A stretch of 64,000 bases of DNA from Cytophagaceae bacterium (lineage in GTDB: Bacteria; Bacteroidota; Bacteroidia; Cytophagales; Flexibacteraceae): NCBI GenBank assembly GCA_027487695.1, contig JAIYDB010000038.1, forward strand, positions 1 through 64,000, given 5' to 3'. Of this stretch, positions 26,028 to 34,401 are shown piece after piece. The number at the start of each line of letters is the position of its first letter. Within the stretch, counting starts at the first letter, position 1. Under the pieces are notes generated by a model. The model made no database searches and had not been told where the DNA came from. It worked only from the letters and a program-made list of their open reading frames with translations. The position numbers and the translations under genes were made by a program.

Positions 26028-26630
26028 TTATCCTTGTTTTATTCTGTTTAAGATACTTCTGCCAAGAGTAACTTCATCGGCATATTCCAATTCACCTCCT
26101 ATAGGCACACCTCGGGCAATAGTGCTTACTGTCAAGTTAAAACTGCTTAGTTTTCTGTTCAAATAAAATGCAGTGGTATCGCCCTCCATGTTTGGGCTAA
26201 GCGCGAGAATTACTTCGGTAATGGTACCATCTAATCTTCCTAAAAGCGATTCAATCTGCAAATCTGCTGGTCCCACTCCATCCATTGGGGAAATTAGTCC
26301 ACCCAAAACATGATACATTCCATGGTACTGATGGGTGTTTTCGATAGCCATAACATCCCTAAAATCTTCAACTACACATAAAATGTGTCGGTCTCTATTA
26401 TCAGATGAGCAGAAGTTGCATTCTACCTCATCGCTCAGATTATGACACGTTTTACAGAATTTAGTATCTGATTTAAGCTTAGTCAAAGCATCAACCAACT
26501 GAAGTGTAAAAAGCTCTTCCTGCTTTAAAAGATGTAAAGCCAACCTTAAAGCACTTTTTTTACCAATACCAGGTAGTTTACTAATTTGCTCAACTGCTTT
26601 TTCAACCGATTTTGATGGATAACTCTGCAT
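26028..26630 (-). CDS. recR: Recombination protein RecR
   Basis: RecR works with RecF and RecO in loading RecA at gaps. The 200 residues show a helix-hairpin-helix (ISKLPGIGKKSALRLALHLL), a C4 zinc motif (CKTCHNLSDEVECNFC), and a Toprim domain with CVVEDFRDVMAIE and LIPR-like ARGVPIGGELEYADEVTL. The start is set at MQSYPSKSVEKAV; an upstream ATG at 26705 would add 25 residues unlike the family and overlaps the divergent cmk start. The stop lies 2 bases from the convergent response regulator stop, with no terminator between them. Confidence 0.95.
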   Translation of the reverse strand: MQSYPSKSVEKAVEQISKLPGIGKKSALRLALHLLKQEELFTLQLVDALTKLKSDTKFCKTCHNLSDEVECNFCSSDNRDRHILCVVEDFRDVMAIENTHQYHGMYHVLGGLISPMDGVGPADLQIESLLGRLDGTITEVILALSPNMEGDTTAFYLNRKLSSFNLTVSTIARGVPIGGELEYADEVTLGRSILNRIKQG

Positions 26631-26704
26631 AACTGCAAAATAACAAAGCAAACAGTAGTTAGTGTTTTTTATCTTGCCAATTATTTCATAATTGTATTTT
26701 AGCA

Positions 26705-27397
26705 ATGCAAAACATCATCATTGCCATCGATGGCTACTCCGCCTGTGGTAAAAGTACCACAGCAAAATTGGTGGCAGAAAAACTTGGGTTTACCTATATT
26801 GATACTGGAGCTATGTATAGGGCAGTAACTCTTTATTTTTTGCAACACTATATTTCATTAGATAACCCGAAAGAAGTAAGTAAAGCATTAAGCAACATAC
26901 ATTTAACTTTTCAAAAAACGGCTTCATCCACCAATGCCGATATGTTTTTAAACGGGCTTAATGTAGAAGATGAGATTCGTAAAATGTATATCAGTGACCA
27001 AGTAAGCCAAGTATCTGCTCTTAAAGATGTACGTGTGGCGATGGTAGATCAGCAACAACGCATGGGCAAAAAGAAGGCTATTGTGATGGATGGTAGAGAT
27101 ATTGGAACCCACGTATTTCCCCAAGCTGAGCTAAAAATATTTATGAGTGCCGATATGGAAATAAGAGCAGGACGTAGGCAACAGGAATTACTTGAAAAGG
27201 GACAGCTTGTACCTTTAACTGAAGTAATAGAGAATATCAGAAAACGAGATGCCATTGATACCACCCGCAAAGAAAGTCCATTGGTGCAAGCCAGCGATGC
27301 AGTCTTAGTTGATACTTCTCACCTTACCATTGAAGAACAAGTAGATATTGTGCTGCATTACGCTACAGAAGTAGTTACTGCCAAAATGAAAGGATGA
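26705..27397 (+). CDS. cmk: Cytidylate kinase
   Basis: Cmk phosphorylates CMP and dCMP. The 230-residue protein has the P-loop DGYSACGKSTTAK, in which the canonical G-x-S-G-x-G-K-S is written G-Y-S-A-C-G-K-S. It also has GAMYRAVTLYFL, the CMP-specific NMP-binding insert, MDGRDIGTHVFP and the lid segment RKRDAIDTTRKESPLV. It is divergent from recR across 74 bases and overlaps the DUF167 gene by 4 bases (ATGA). Confidence 0.95.
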   Translation: MQNIIIAIDGYSACGKSTTAKLVAEKLGFTYIDTGAMYRAVTLYFLQHYISLDNPKEVSKALSNIHLTFQKTASSTNADMFLNGLNVEDEIRKMYISDQVSQVSALKDVRVAMVDQQQRMGKKKAIVMDGRDIGTHVFPQAELKIFMSADMEIRAGRRQQELLEKGQLVPLTEVIENIRKRDAIDTTRKESPLVQASDAVLVDTSHLTIEEQVDIVLHYATEVVTAKMKG

Positions 27398-27618
27398 TTT
27401 TACACCTTAAAGTAAAAGCTGGCGCCAGAAAAAGTGAGCTTACCCAATCAGAGGCAGGAGAATGGCAACTTAAAATTGCGGCTCCTCCTGTAGATGGAAA
27501 AGCCAATGAGGCAATCATTGAATTTTTGGCCGAGCACTACAAGGTTCCTAAACGGGCAGTTACCATATTAAGTGGACATACTGCACCCTTCAAAAAAATA
27601 GAAATTGACGGAATTTAA
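27394..27618 (+). CDS. DUF167/YggU-family protein
   Basis: The 74-residue protein matches the small DUF167 (YggU) family: LHLKVKAGARKSELT, then LKIAAPPVDGKANEAIIEFLAEHYKVPKRAVTILSGHTAPFKKIEI. Members have a compact alpha/beta fold and no assigned activity. The ATG overlaps the cmk stop, so the pair is translationally coupled. The next gene (DUF3817) begins 6 bases after its stop. Confidence 0.92.
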   Translation: MILHLKVKAGARKSELTQSEAGEWQLKIAAPPVDGKANEAIIEFLAEHYKVPKRAVTILSGHTAPFKKIEIDGI

Positions 27619-27624
27619 TTACTC

Positions 27625-27912
27625 ATGACTAATTCAAATAAATCTAATAGCATTTTCAAAGCCATAGCCTACGCAGAAGGAATTTCTTTCCTACTTCTTC
27701 TTGGCATTGCTATGCCGCTGAAATATATGGCAGGTATTCCAGAACCAGTAAAGTACCTAGGTTGGGCTCACGGAGTGCTATTTATCCTCTATATGGTAGC
27801 TTTAGTTCAAGTATTCTTTACGCAAAGGTTAAGTATTTTAAAACTTGGCTTAGGCGTAATTGCTGCCTTTTTACCATTCGGACCATTTCTATTCCATAGA
27901 AATTTGAAGTAG
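27625..27912 (+). CDS. DUF3817 integral membrane protein
   Basis: The 95-residue protein has three predicted membrane helices (ISFLLLLGIAMPLKYMAG, GVLFILYMVALVQVFF, LGLGVIAAFLPFGPFLF) and the DUF3817 signature order AEGISFLLLLG, then GWAHGVLFILY. Activity is unknown. It is the last gene of the cmk run. Directly after its stop the sequence changes to the toxin-like remnant, so this is a likely insertion boundary. Confidence 0.88.
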   Translation: MTNSNKSNSIFKAIAYAEGISFLLLLGIAMPLKYMAGIPEPVKYLGWAHGVLFILYMVALVQVFFTQRLSILKLGLGVIAAFLPFGPFLFHRNLK

Positions 27913-28025
27913 AAATACCATCAGGTTCATTGGATAGCCCACCATATATTGGTGTACAAGATTTAATGAAACTAGCTGCCATTTATGATGCGCTTACTCT
28001 TTTAAAGCTACTTTTAGATAATTGA
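27912..28025 (+). pseudogene. Upstream remnant in frame with the toxin-like ORF
   Basis: From right after the DUF3817 stop, an open stretch encodes EVEIPSGSLDSPPYIGVQDL, then MKLAAIYDALTLLKLLLDN, and ends at an in-frame TGA (28023-28025). The toxin-like ORF continues in the same frame three codons later. It looks like protein-coding sequence that has lost its start and been cut by a stop, so it is probably the decayed N-terminal flank of the following module. Confidence 0.45.
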
Positions 28026-28034
28026 TACGTTTTT

Positions 28035-28490
28035 TTGGAGGGCACAAGCCTTTCAGAAAATGGAGCTTTTATAATTCATCCTGCTAACTGGCCAAAATCA
28101 GATATCGAAAGTGCCAAAAAGTGTTGGCCAGCCATGGAAAGGGCAGATTTACAGTTTGTGGGAGTAAATGCACCTGAAAGTGTAAACGGACATACTCCAA
28201 AACATTTTGATGGGATACTAAATGGTATGGCTTGTGAATTAAAGTTTATTGAACCAAAATCTCAAAAAATATCTCAAGACAAATTATTAGGCCATATAAA
28301 AGATCATGTTTTAAAAGCTAACAAGCAAGGAGCTGAAATAGCAGTAATAATTATTTCTAAGCATATTAGTCATGAAAACATGGATTGGAAAGTTTTTGAT
28401 ACTCGTATTGCAGGTGTAGTAAAAAAGCAGTATCAGACACTAAAAAAGGCAATCATACTTCCTGGAAACGGAAAAAGCATCAATGAATGA
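28035..28490 (+). CDS. Orphan toxin-like nuclease module (CdiA-CT-like), probably a remnant
   Basis: The 151 residues start at a TTG, because no ATG is available. They carry FDGILNGMACELKF, an Asp59-x8-Glu68-x-Lys70 pattern like PD-(D/E)XK or CdiA-C-type nucleases. Then come a basic helix (LLGHIKDHVLKANKQGAE) and strand IAVIIISKHIS, the order seen in C-terminal toxin modules of polymorphic and phage MuF-type toxins. No delivery domain is fused and no obvious immunity gene follows. The reading frame extends upstream through a TGA. The likely reading is a displaced toxin C-terminus; it may be non-functional. The family assignment is by eye. Confidence 0.5.
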   Translation: MEGTSLSENGAFIIHPANWPKSDIESAKKCWPAMERADLQFVGVNAPESVNGHTPKHFDGILNGMACELKFIEPKSQKISQDKLLGHIKDHVLKANKQGAEIAVIIISKHISHENMDWKVFDTRIAGVVKKQYQTLKKAIILPGNGKSINE

Positions 28491-28601
28491 CGCCTTTTCG
28501 TGGAGCTTTCAAGATCCCGTCAATAGACGCTGCCCCCCAAAAGCCATTGCAGTATAGAAATATACCAACTAATTCAATTTCTTTAAAATACACCTAAAAT
28601 A

Positions 28602-28666
28602 AATTACCCAAACCTGCCTATTAGCAAACCACCTTACAGTTCAATAATTGGTTAGTTTGGGTAATT
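28602..28666 (-). repeat. 12-bp perfect inverted repeat with 41-base loop
   Basis: AATTACCCAAAC (28602-28613) and GTTTGGGTAATT (28655-28666) are exact reverse complements in the gap between the toxin-like ORF and the hmgA stop. On the minus strand the distal arm is followed by TATTTTAGG, so it could be the hmgA terminator, though the loop is long. It may also be an operator pair or an insertion scar. Confidence 0.5.
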
Positions 28667-28683
28667 GTTTAGTTAACAACTTA

Positions 28684-29844
28684 TTACATCCAGCTATATG
28701 GGTAATTACCATCGTTCCATTCCATAGCCTGTGTGGTTAGGAATAGTGGCTTAAAGGTATCTACCATCACAGCTAGCTCGTGAGTTTCTTTAGCACCAAT
28801 GCTGGCTTCTACTGTACCAGGGTGTGGACCGTGAGGCAACCCACCCGGGTGCAAAGTAAAGCTGGCAACATCTATTCCTTTTCTGCTCATAAAGTTTCCT
28901 TCCACGTAATACAGCACTTCATCAGAATCAATGTTACTGTGGTTATAAGGTGCAGGAATTGATAGTGGATGGTAGTCAAACAACCTAGGCACAAAGCTAC
29001 AAACCACAAAACCATTGGCTTGGAATGTTTGGTGTATTGGTGGTGGCAAGTGTAACCTACCAGTGATAGGTTCAAAGTCATGTATAGAAAGGCAATAAGG
29101 ATATAAGAATCCATCCCAACCCACAACATCTAATGGGGAAGTTTCGTATACGAAGCTGTGCATAAAGCCTTGCTTCTTTACTTTAATGGTATGTTCGCCT
29201 TTAGTATCGTCAATCGCTAAATATTGAGGGCCTCTAATATCACGTTCGCAATATGGGCTATGCTCCATTAGCTGACCAAGTTCATTTCTGTAACGCTTTA
29301 CAGTTTCAACTGGTCCCATAGCTTCAATATACAAGAAACGAGGCGGAACATCTTTCTGGAACTGCATTTTATAGATAGTAGTCCTAGGAATAACTATATA
29401 ATCTCCCGGTTCAAAAGGCAATACCCCAAACTGACTTATTAGTTCTCCCCTACCCTCGTGGATAAAAAGAATTTCATCAGCCTCGCCGTTTTTGTAAAAG
29501 TAATCAGTATCAGCAAACAAGGGTAAGCATATACCCATTACCAAATCGTTATTGAACATAAGCGGAACCCTCCCGCTTATAGGGTCGCCATTTCTAGTTT
29601 GAGCAGTACTAGTTTTTAAATGCACTGGCGAAAGCTTATAATCTTCAGACTTGGTTATAGGCATAGGAACGGGCTCCCCTACCCTAATTATCCTAGTAGG
29701 CGCATTCTTATGATAAAGGTTGGAGTAAACACCACTAAAACCTTCACTACTCACTAGCTCCTCTTTATATAAACTGCCATCAGGCTGGCGAAACTGGGTA
29801 TGTCTTTTTCTAGGGATTTCGCCTAGCTTGAAATAATAACTCAT
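28684..29844 (-). CDS. hmgA: Homogentisate 1,2-dioxygenase
   Basis: This non-heme iron enzyme opens the aromatic ring of homogentisate in tyrosine and phenylalanine breakdown. The 386-residue protein shows the cupin-like layout: an N-terminal YYFKLGEIPRKRHTQFR, a middle GDYIVIPRTTIYKMQF, and the iron-ligand segments NHSNIDSDEVLYYVEG and GGLPHGPHPGTVEASIG. The start is taken at MSYYFKLG; an ATG 57 bases upstream (29901) adds a non-homologous leader. It is a lone gene; other homogentisate-pathway genes are not in the window. Confidence 0.93.
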   Translation of the reverse strand: MSYYFKLGEIPRKRHTQFRQPDGSLYKEELVSSEGFSGVYSNLYHKNAPTRIIRVGEPVPMPITKSEDYKLSPVHLKTSTAQTRNGDPISGRVPLMFNNDLVMGICLPLFADTDYFYKNGEADEILFIHEGRGELISQFGVLPFEPGDYIVIPRTTIYKMQFQKDVPPRFLYIEAMGPVETVKRYRNELGQLMEHSPYCERDIRGPQYLAIDDTKGEHTIKVKKQGFMHSFVYETSPLDVVGWDGFLYPYCLSIHDFEPITGRLHLPPPIHQTFQANGFVVCSFVPRLFDYHPLSIPAPYNHSNIDSDEVLYYVEGNFMSRKGIDVASFTLHPGGLPHGPHPGTVEASIGAKETHELAVMVDTFKPLFLTTQAMEWNDGNYPYSWM

Positions 29845-29938
29845 AGCAAAATGCTTTTTGTTAAGGTGTATCGTTATGTTATAGCACTCAAAATTAAGCA
29901 AAATTGTAGCTGAATATTATGATGAATATCAGTTCCAT

Positions 29939-29946
29939 TACCTTTG
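29939..29946 (+). promoter_or_regulatory. -7 element (TACCTTTG) before the small membrane protein
   Basis: TACCTTTG followed by CA lies 26 bases before the ATG at 29973. It falls inside the longer open frame that begins at 29919, which supports the downstream start. A -33 TTG at 19 bases is not present. Confidence 0.5.
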
Positions 29947-29972
29947 CAACATTAACAATTGAAAAGCCTCTA

Positions 29973-30569
29973 ATGCGCTACCTAATTTTTCTATGCCTAT
30001 TCTGCCTAATAAGCAGTTTTGCTAGCGCGCAATCGCCCGATCAAATTGCCTTTAACGGCAAATTAATGGAGGTTAGCTTGATAAAATTAGATAGTGGTTT
30101 TGTTTACTTCACCCAAAACGGACAAACCAATAGGCTGAAACTTACTAATGTTGATTTTATAATTATTGGCTTTGTCCCAAGAACAGATAAATACAAGAAA
30201 CAAGATTCTGTATTCGCCCCTTATATACTCCGAGCCGATGAAGCAGTTGAACTTATTTCAACTAAACCCATAAGCTTTAAAAACGATTATAGGCAGCATG
30301 CCAATATCATAAATAACCAATTTGGCTATAGCGCTTCAGACTTAGAAGAACTTGCCTCGGAAAATAAGCGATCATACAAAAGGAATTTAGTTGGTGGTAG
30401 CAGTTTACTTGTCCTAGGTTTAACAAGCAGTTTATATTTAAGTAATACGTGGCGAATAATACCCACTATCTTTGGCACCGCAAGTGGTACTGCGCTACTT
30501 GTGAGATGCGGCATTAAAAAGAAAAGAGCCGCTCAATATAAATCTTTGGCAAAGAGTACAGAAGAATGA
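29973..30569 (+). CDS. Exported membrane-associated protein coupled to the MORN_2 protein
   Basis: The 198-residue precursor has a signal peptide (FLCLFCLISSFASAQ). A small beta-rich segment (KLMEVSLIKLDSGFVYFTQNGQTNRLKLTNVDFIII) resembles a short SH3-like barrel of the kind found in phylum proteins that sense or bind surface material. Then come a charged linker, two hydrophobic segments (NLVGGSSLLVLGLTSSLYL and IPTIFGTASGTALLV) and a basic tail, KKKRAAQYKS. It overlaps the MORN_2 gene by 4 bases (ATGA), so they are coupled and probably work together in the envelope. No named family was recognised. Confidence 0.65.
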   Translation: MRYLIFLCLFCLISSFASAQSPDQIAFNGKLMEVSLIKLDSGFVYFTQNGQTNRLKLTNVDFIIIGFVPRTDKYKKQDSVFAPYILRADEAVELISTKPISFKNDYRQHANIINNQFGYSASDLEELASENKRSYKRNLVGGSSLLVLGLTSSLYLSNTWRIIPTIFGTASGTALLVRCGIKKKRAAQYKSLAKSTEE

Positions 30570-32335
30570 TTTGGAGGTGTATTATTTTATTTTTGTTTGT
30601 TTCCACAAATGTGGTAGCACAAGAAAGTATTGCACCACAATTACTTAAGCCTTTAAAAAGGTGGTTTAGAACCGATTCTGTTAATATTCAAAACCAGAAA
30701 GTTGTTTCTTACACCGATACGCTTAGCCATTTATGCAGACTTCGCTTTGTATATGAGCCAAACGGCAAACTCTCAGAAACTTACCGTTTTTTTCCCGAAG
30801 GAAGTTTAGAATATTACTCCAATTTTGATAGCACTACTGGCTGCGGCAGAATAACATGGTTTTCAGAGCCTGACTTAGGCATATATGACAAAGCTTTTGA
30901 CGGCTATTTACCAGAAGGTGTATGGATTGAATATCACCCAAATGGAGCTATTGCTAACATTAGTTATTACTCAGACGGTGTACAAGTAGGAGATTATGAG
31001 GAGTTTAATGAAAGCGAGCAGCTCTCTATGGCTGGTTACTTGATTAATGGTAAACGAGATGGAGAATGGGAAATTTATAGCCCCAATGGCAGATTGCTTC
31101 GGATTGAAGAATACCAAAATGGAGCTCTAGTAAACATTTTAAAAAGTGTTGATGGTAAAGATAAACCATTGAAATATGGCAACTTTAAAAACGGTAATGG
31201 CAGGCTAATCCATTACCACGAAAACGGAAAACCAAATTCTATTCTTAACTATAAAAACGGATTCCCTACCGATACTGCCAAATTCTTTCATCCTAATGGA
31301 AATTTGAGTGCATTAGGCTTTTATAAAGATACTCTACTTCAAGGTCCATTCTTTACTTACGATACCTTAGGCAACTTAGAAAGCTTTACAACCTTAGTTA
31401 ATGGTGAAAAAAATGGAAAGTATTTTGAGTATGACCCAAATGGCAACCTAATTACTCTTGGCCATTACACTGATGATTTAGAAGATTCATTATGGGTAGA
31501 GCTTTACCCAGATAGCACTGTTGAGCGCATAGGTATATTTAAACTAGGCAAACCGCAGGGATGGTGGCAAACCTTTTATGATACTGGCGAACTAGCCTTA
31601 GAGCAATACTTTAATAATGGCTTATTAGATAGTGCAGAAACAGAATGGTTTCCAGATGGTGCCCTGTCTTATGAAGGAGACTTTGTAAATGGATTACGGG
31701 AAGGAGCATGGGTAAGCTTCTTTGAAAATGGGTTAATGGCCGATTCAATCACCTATTCCGAAGGACTTGAGGTTGGAAATTGCTTCTTTTATAATGAAGA
31801 TGGTTACCTAGAAGCAGTAGGTCCAATGCGTTTTGGGCTATGCCATGGCTATTGGAAAGAATATTATCCAGATGGTATTATTAAACTAGAAGGCAATTAC
31901 CTGAACGATGAAAAACAAGGAATATGGAAGTTAAATTGGGCAAGTGGTGCTCAATGCCAGTTACTTACCTATGAAAATGGGGCTTTAATGGAAGTATCTG
32001 ACTTTATAACCCCAAAAGGCAAGAACCTTGATAAAGGCACGCTTGTAAAAGGAAACGGAACAAGGCTTGTTTATTCTTTAAAAGGGAAATTGCTCACAGA
32101 AACTAATTATGTAAACGGATTGGCTGAAGGAAAAGCAACTGCCTTTAATGAAAAAGGCAAAAAGCAAGCTGAAGGAAAATTCCTAAATGGGAAGAAAAAT
32201 GGTATATGGTTGTTCTACGATGAAAAAGGCAAACTACATACCGAAGGAAACTACCAAAATGGAAAGCCACTTGGAATTTGGAAATACTTTAATGCCGAAG
32301 GGAAAGAAGTTGAAAGGCAAACAATTAGGGAATAA
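30566..32335 (+). CDS. Secreted MORN_2 repeat protein (YwqK-like)
   Basis: After a signal peptide (IILFLFVSTNVVAQ) the 589 residues consist almost entirely of about 23-residue repeats of the MORN_2 type. Typical examples are LPEGVWIEYHPNGAIANISYY, KRDGEWEIYSPNG and KNGIWLFYDEKGKLHTEG. Such repeats form a long beta-hairpin solenoid. Databases often name this family YwqK toxin-antitoxin antitoxin, but secretion and length argue against an antitoxin role here. A surface-binding or scaffold role is more likely. It is coupled by ATGA overlap to the preceding membrane protein. Confidence 0.85.
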   Translation: MIWRCIILFLFVSTNVVAQESIAPQLLKPLKRWFRTDSVNIQNQKVVSYTDTLSHLCRLRFVYEPNGKLSETYRFFPEGSLEYYSNFDSTTGCGRITWFSEPDLGIYDKAFDGYLPEGVWIEYHPNGAIANISYYSDGVQVGDYEEFNESEQLSMAGYLINGKRDGEWEIYSPNGRLLRIEEYQNGALVNILKSVDGKDKPLKYGNFKNGNGRLIHYHENGKPNSILNYKNGFPTDTAKFFHPNGNLSALGFYKDTLLQGPFFTYDTLGNLESFTTLVNGEKNGKYFEYDPNGNLITLGHYTDDLEDSLWVELYPDSTVERIGIFKLGKPQGWWQTFYDTGELALEQYFNNGLLDSAETEWFPDGALSYEGDFVNGLREGAWVSFFENGLMADSITYSEGLEVGNCFFYNEDGYLEAVGPMRFGLCHGYWKEYYPDGIIKLEGNYLNDEKQGIWKLNWASGAQCQLLTYENGALMEVSDFITPKGKNLDKGTLVKGNGTRLVYSLKGKLLTETNYVNGLAEGKATAFNEKGKKQAEGKFLNGKKNGIWLFYDEKGKLHTEGNYQNGKPLGIWKYFNAEGKEVERQTIRE

Positions 32336-32438
32336 TTCCCATTATAAAACAAAGCCCTAAAAAAGAAATTTTTTGTATTTTTTTGGGAATAATATTTCTT
32401 TTTTGCAAGTTTACCTTAAGAATTCAAACTATTTTAAT

Positions 32439-33797
32439 ATGATTAGCCAAAATTTTAAGGTTTTTGCCGTTGAAGACGATCCCATTTTTAGCCGAATGTT
32501 GCGTTATTTATTAGAATTAGACCCTGAAAACGAGGTACAAATTTTTAATAAAGGCAGCGAAATGCTTAATTTTCTGCATGAAAAGCCTAGTTTGGTTACT
32601 ATTGACTACTCTTTACCAGATACCAATGGGGCCGATTTACTTAAAAAGATAAAAGCTGAAAATCCTGATATACCAGTAATTGTTATTTCAGGTCAGGAAG
32701 ATATTACAACTGCCGTACAGCTATTAAAACTTGGGGCATTTGACTATATCTGTAAAGATACAGAGTTGAAAGACAGGCTACTTAATACACTGAGGCATGC
32801 AAAGCGCAATGAATCGTTAGTTACCCAAATAGAATTACTGAAAGAAGAAGTAAGCAGGAAGTATGATTTTGAAAAGAGTATAATAGGACAAAGCGTTGCC
32901 ATTAGGCGTATATTCTCTTTATTAGAAAAGGCAACGGGTACCAATATTACAGTTTCAATAACTGGTGAAACTGGTTCTGGTAAAGAAGTGGTGGCCAAAG
33001 CTGTACATTATAATAGCCAGCGCAAAAGCAAGCCTTTTGTAGCTGTAAACGTAGCCGCCATACCAGAAGACTTGCTAGAATCTGAATTGTTTGGCTATGA
33101 AAAAGGAGCATTTACAGGAGCCGTTAGCAGGCGCATAGGAAAATTTGAAGAAGCTAATACAGGCACTATTTTTCTAGATGAAATAGGAGAAATGCCTTTA
33201 CACCTTCAAGCCAAAATTCTTAGGGTTTTACAAGAACGTGAGGTTGTGCGTATTGGAGGCAATGCATCAGTAAAAATTGATGTAAGGGTAATAGTTGCTA
33301 CTCACCGCAACCTAGCAGAGGAAGTAAAGTCAGGTAATTTCCGCCAAGATTTATACTACCGTTTATTAGGTTTACCTATTCACCTTCCTCCATTAAGAGA
33401 TAGGGATAATGATATCCTTATTTTAGCTAAGCATTTCCTTGATAGCTTTACTAAAGAAAATAAAATGGGGGCAGTAAAAATTTCGGTAGAAGCAGCTGCC
33501 AAACTTAAAAAATACACCTATCCAGGTAATGTTCGTGAGCTAAAAGCAGTAATTGAGCTTGCATCAGTAATGAGTAGCGACGGGATAATTGAAGAATCAG
33601 ATATAATTTTTGACGAGACATCGGCTAACGAAGAACTGCTTAATACTGAAATGACCTTAGATGATTATACCTACCGTATTATTAGGCACTATTTACAGAA
33701 ATATGATGATAATGTAATTCAGGTTGCTTCAAAATTAAACATAGGTAAAAGCACTATTTACAGGTATTTAAAGCAAATGGAAGCCCTAGGTATTTAG
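32439..33797 (+). CDS. Sigma-54-dependent response regulator (NtrC type)
   Basis: The 452 residues have three modules. The receiver holds Asp56 in [11 protein letters not shown]. The AAA+ domain holds Walker A GETGSGKE (176-183), the sigma-54-contacting GAFTGA loop (223-228) and Walker [11 protein letters not shown]. The C-terminal Fis-type helix-turn-helix reads [23 protein letters not shown]. The loop is intact, so it should activate RpoN-dependent promoters. The start is set at [14 protein letters not shown]; a longer frame from 32373 adds a non-homologous leader. The Hpt gene follows after 116 bases. No histidine kinase is adjacent. Confidence 0.93.
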   Translation: MISQNFKVFAVEDDPIFSRMLRYLLELDPENEVQIFNKGSEMLNFLHEKPSLVTIDYSLPDTNGADLLKKIKAENPDIPVIVISGQEDITTAVQLLKLGAFDYICKDTELKDRLLNTLRHAKRNESLVTQIELLKEEVSRKYDFEKSIIGQSVAIRRIFSLLEKATGTNITVSITGETGSGKEVVAKAVHYNSQRKSKPFVAVNVAAIPEDLLESELFGYEKGAFTGAVSRRIGKFEEANTGTIFLDEIGEMPLHLQAKILRVLQEREVVRIGGNASVKIDVRVIVATHRNLAEEVKSGNFRQDLYYRLLGLPIHLPPLRDRDNDILILAKHFLDSFTKENKMGAVKISVEAAAKLKKYTYPGNVRELKAVIELASVMSSDGIIEESDIIFDETSANEELLNTEMTLDDYTYRIIRHYLQKYDDNVIQVASKLNIGKSTIYRYLKQMEALGI

Positions 33798-33913
33798 TTT
33801 AATTCAAAACCTGACTGATGTAAGAAATGGGTTGGTTTTCGCAATGTCTATAATTGAAAGAAGCCGTTCCTTTGTAACATACAAACAGGAAATATAAAAA
33901 CCCATTTACCACT

Positions 33914-34288
33914 ATGATTACTACTACATTGAACAACCGAGGAAGTATGAATTTAACAGACCTAACCTTTTTAAGACAGTACAGTGGTAACGATGAGCCA
34001 TTTGTTTTAGAAATGGTTTCAATGTTTGTAAAACGTACAACATTAGAAATTCCCGAGTTACTTCGTGCTACCCAATCAGCCAATTGGCCTGCTGTTAAAA
34101 GCGCAGTACATAAACTAAAGAGTACCATTAACTTTATGGGCATTACATGTATTAAAGACAAAATTCAGTTATGTGAAGATTTGGCTTTAGAGGGCAAGGA
34201 TGGTCCATATATCACAGAATTAGTTGGTGAAATTGCCGATACTTGCATGCAAGCTGCAGTTGAACTAGAAGAACAAGTGCTTCATTAA
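33914..34288 (+). CDS. Hpt-domain phosphotransfer protein
   Basis: The 124-residue all-helical protein is a single histidine phosphotransfer domain. The phosphoaccepting His66 lies in AVHKLKSTINFMG, the standard H-K-L-K-S pattern. It would shuttle phosphate between a hybrid kinase and a receiver; the sigma-54 regulator just upstream is the natural partner. The start at 33914 is used; ATG 33947 (MNLTDLTF) is possible because the first 11 residues are not part of the domain. A strong terminator follows. Confidence 0.88.
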   Translation: MITTTLNNRGSMNLTDLTFLRQYSGNDEPFVLEMVSMFVKRTTLEIPELLRATQSANWPAVKSAVHKLKSTINFMGITCIKDKIQLCEDLALEGKDGPYITELVGEIADTCMQAAVELEEQVLH

Positions 34289-34312
34289 AATTTACTCATT
34301 ACTATTCCATAT

Positions 34313-34350
34313 AAAAGAGGGCTTACCACTATGGCAAACCCTCTTTTTTT
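34313..34350 (+). terminator. Terminator after the Hpt gene
   Basis: AAAAGAGGG pairs with CCCTCTTTT (34339-34347). Inside it, TT-x-CCA and TGG-x-AA add further pairs. A T-run follows. It lies 25 bases after the Hpt stop. Confidence 0.88.
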
Positions 34351-34401
34351 GTGCTTTAACTTTTAAGATTACGATTTACTACAACCTAACATTAGTAAAT
34401 C

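Noticed and set aside
28481-28556. Small ORF after the toxin-like module (about 23 codons) as an immunity gene
   Set aside because: Too short, no conserved pattern and no hydrophobic core; cannot be supported.
30566-32335. Calling the MORN_2 protein an antitoxin
   Set aside because: The label is inherited by annotation of YwqK-like repeats; here the protein is long and exported and no toxin is adjacent.
32376-32425. Possible sigma-54 promoter before the NtrC-type regulator
   Set aside because: The GG and GC elements are 17 bases apart, not the required 10.
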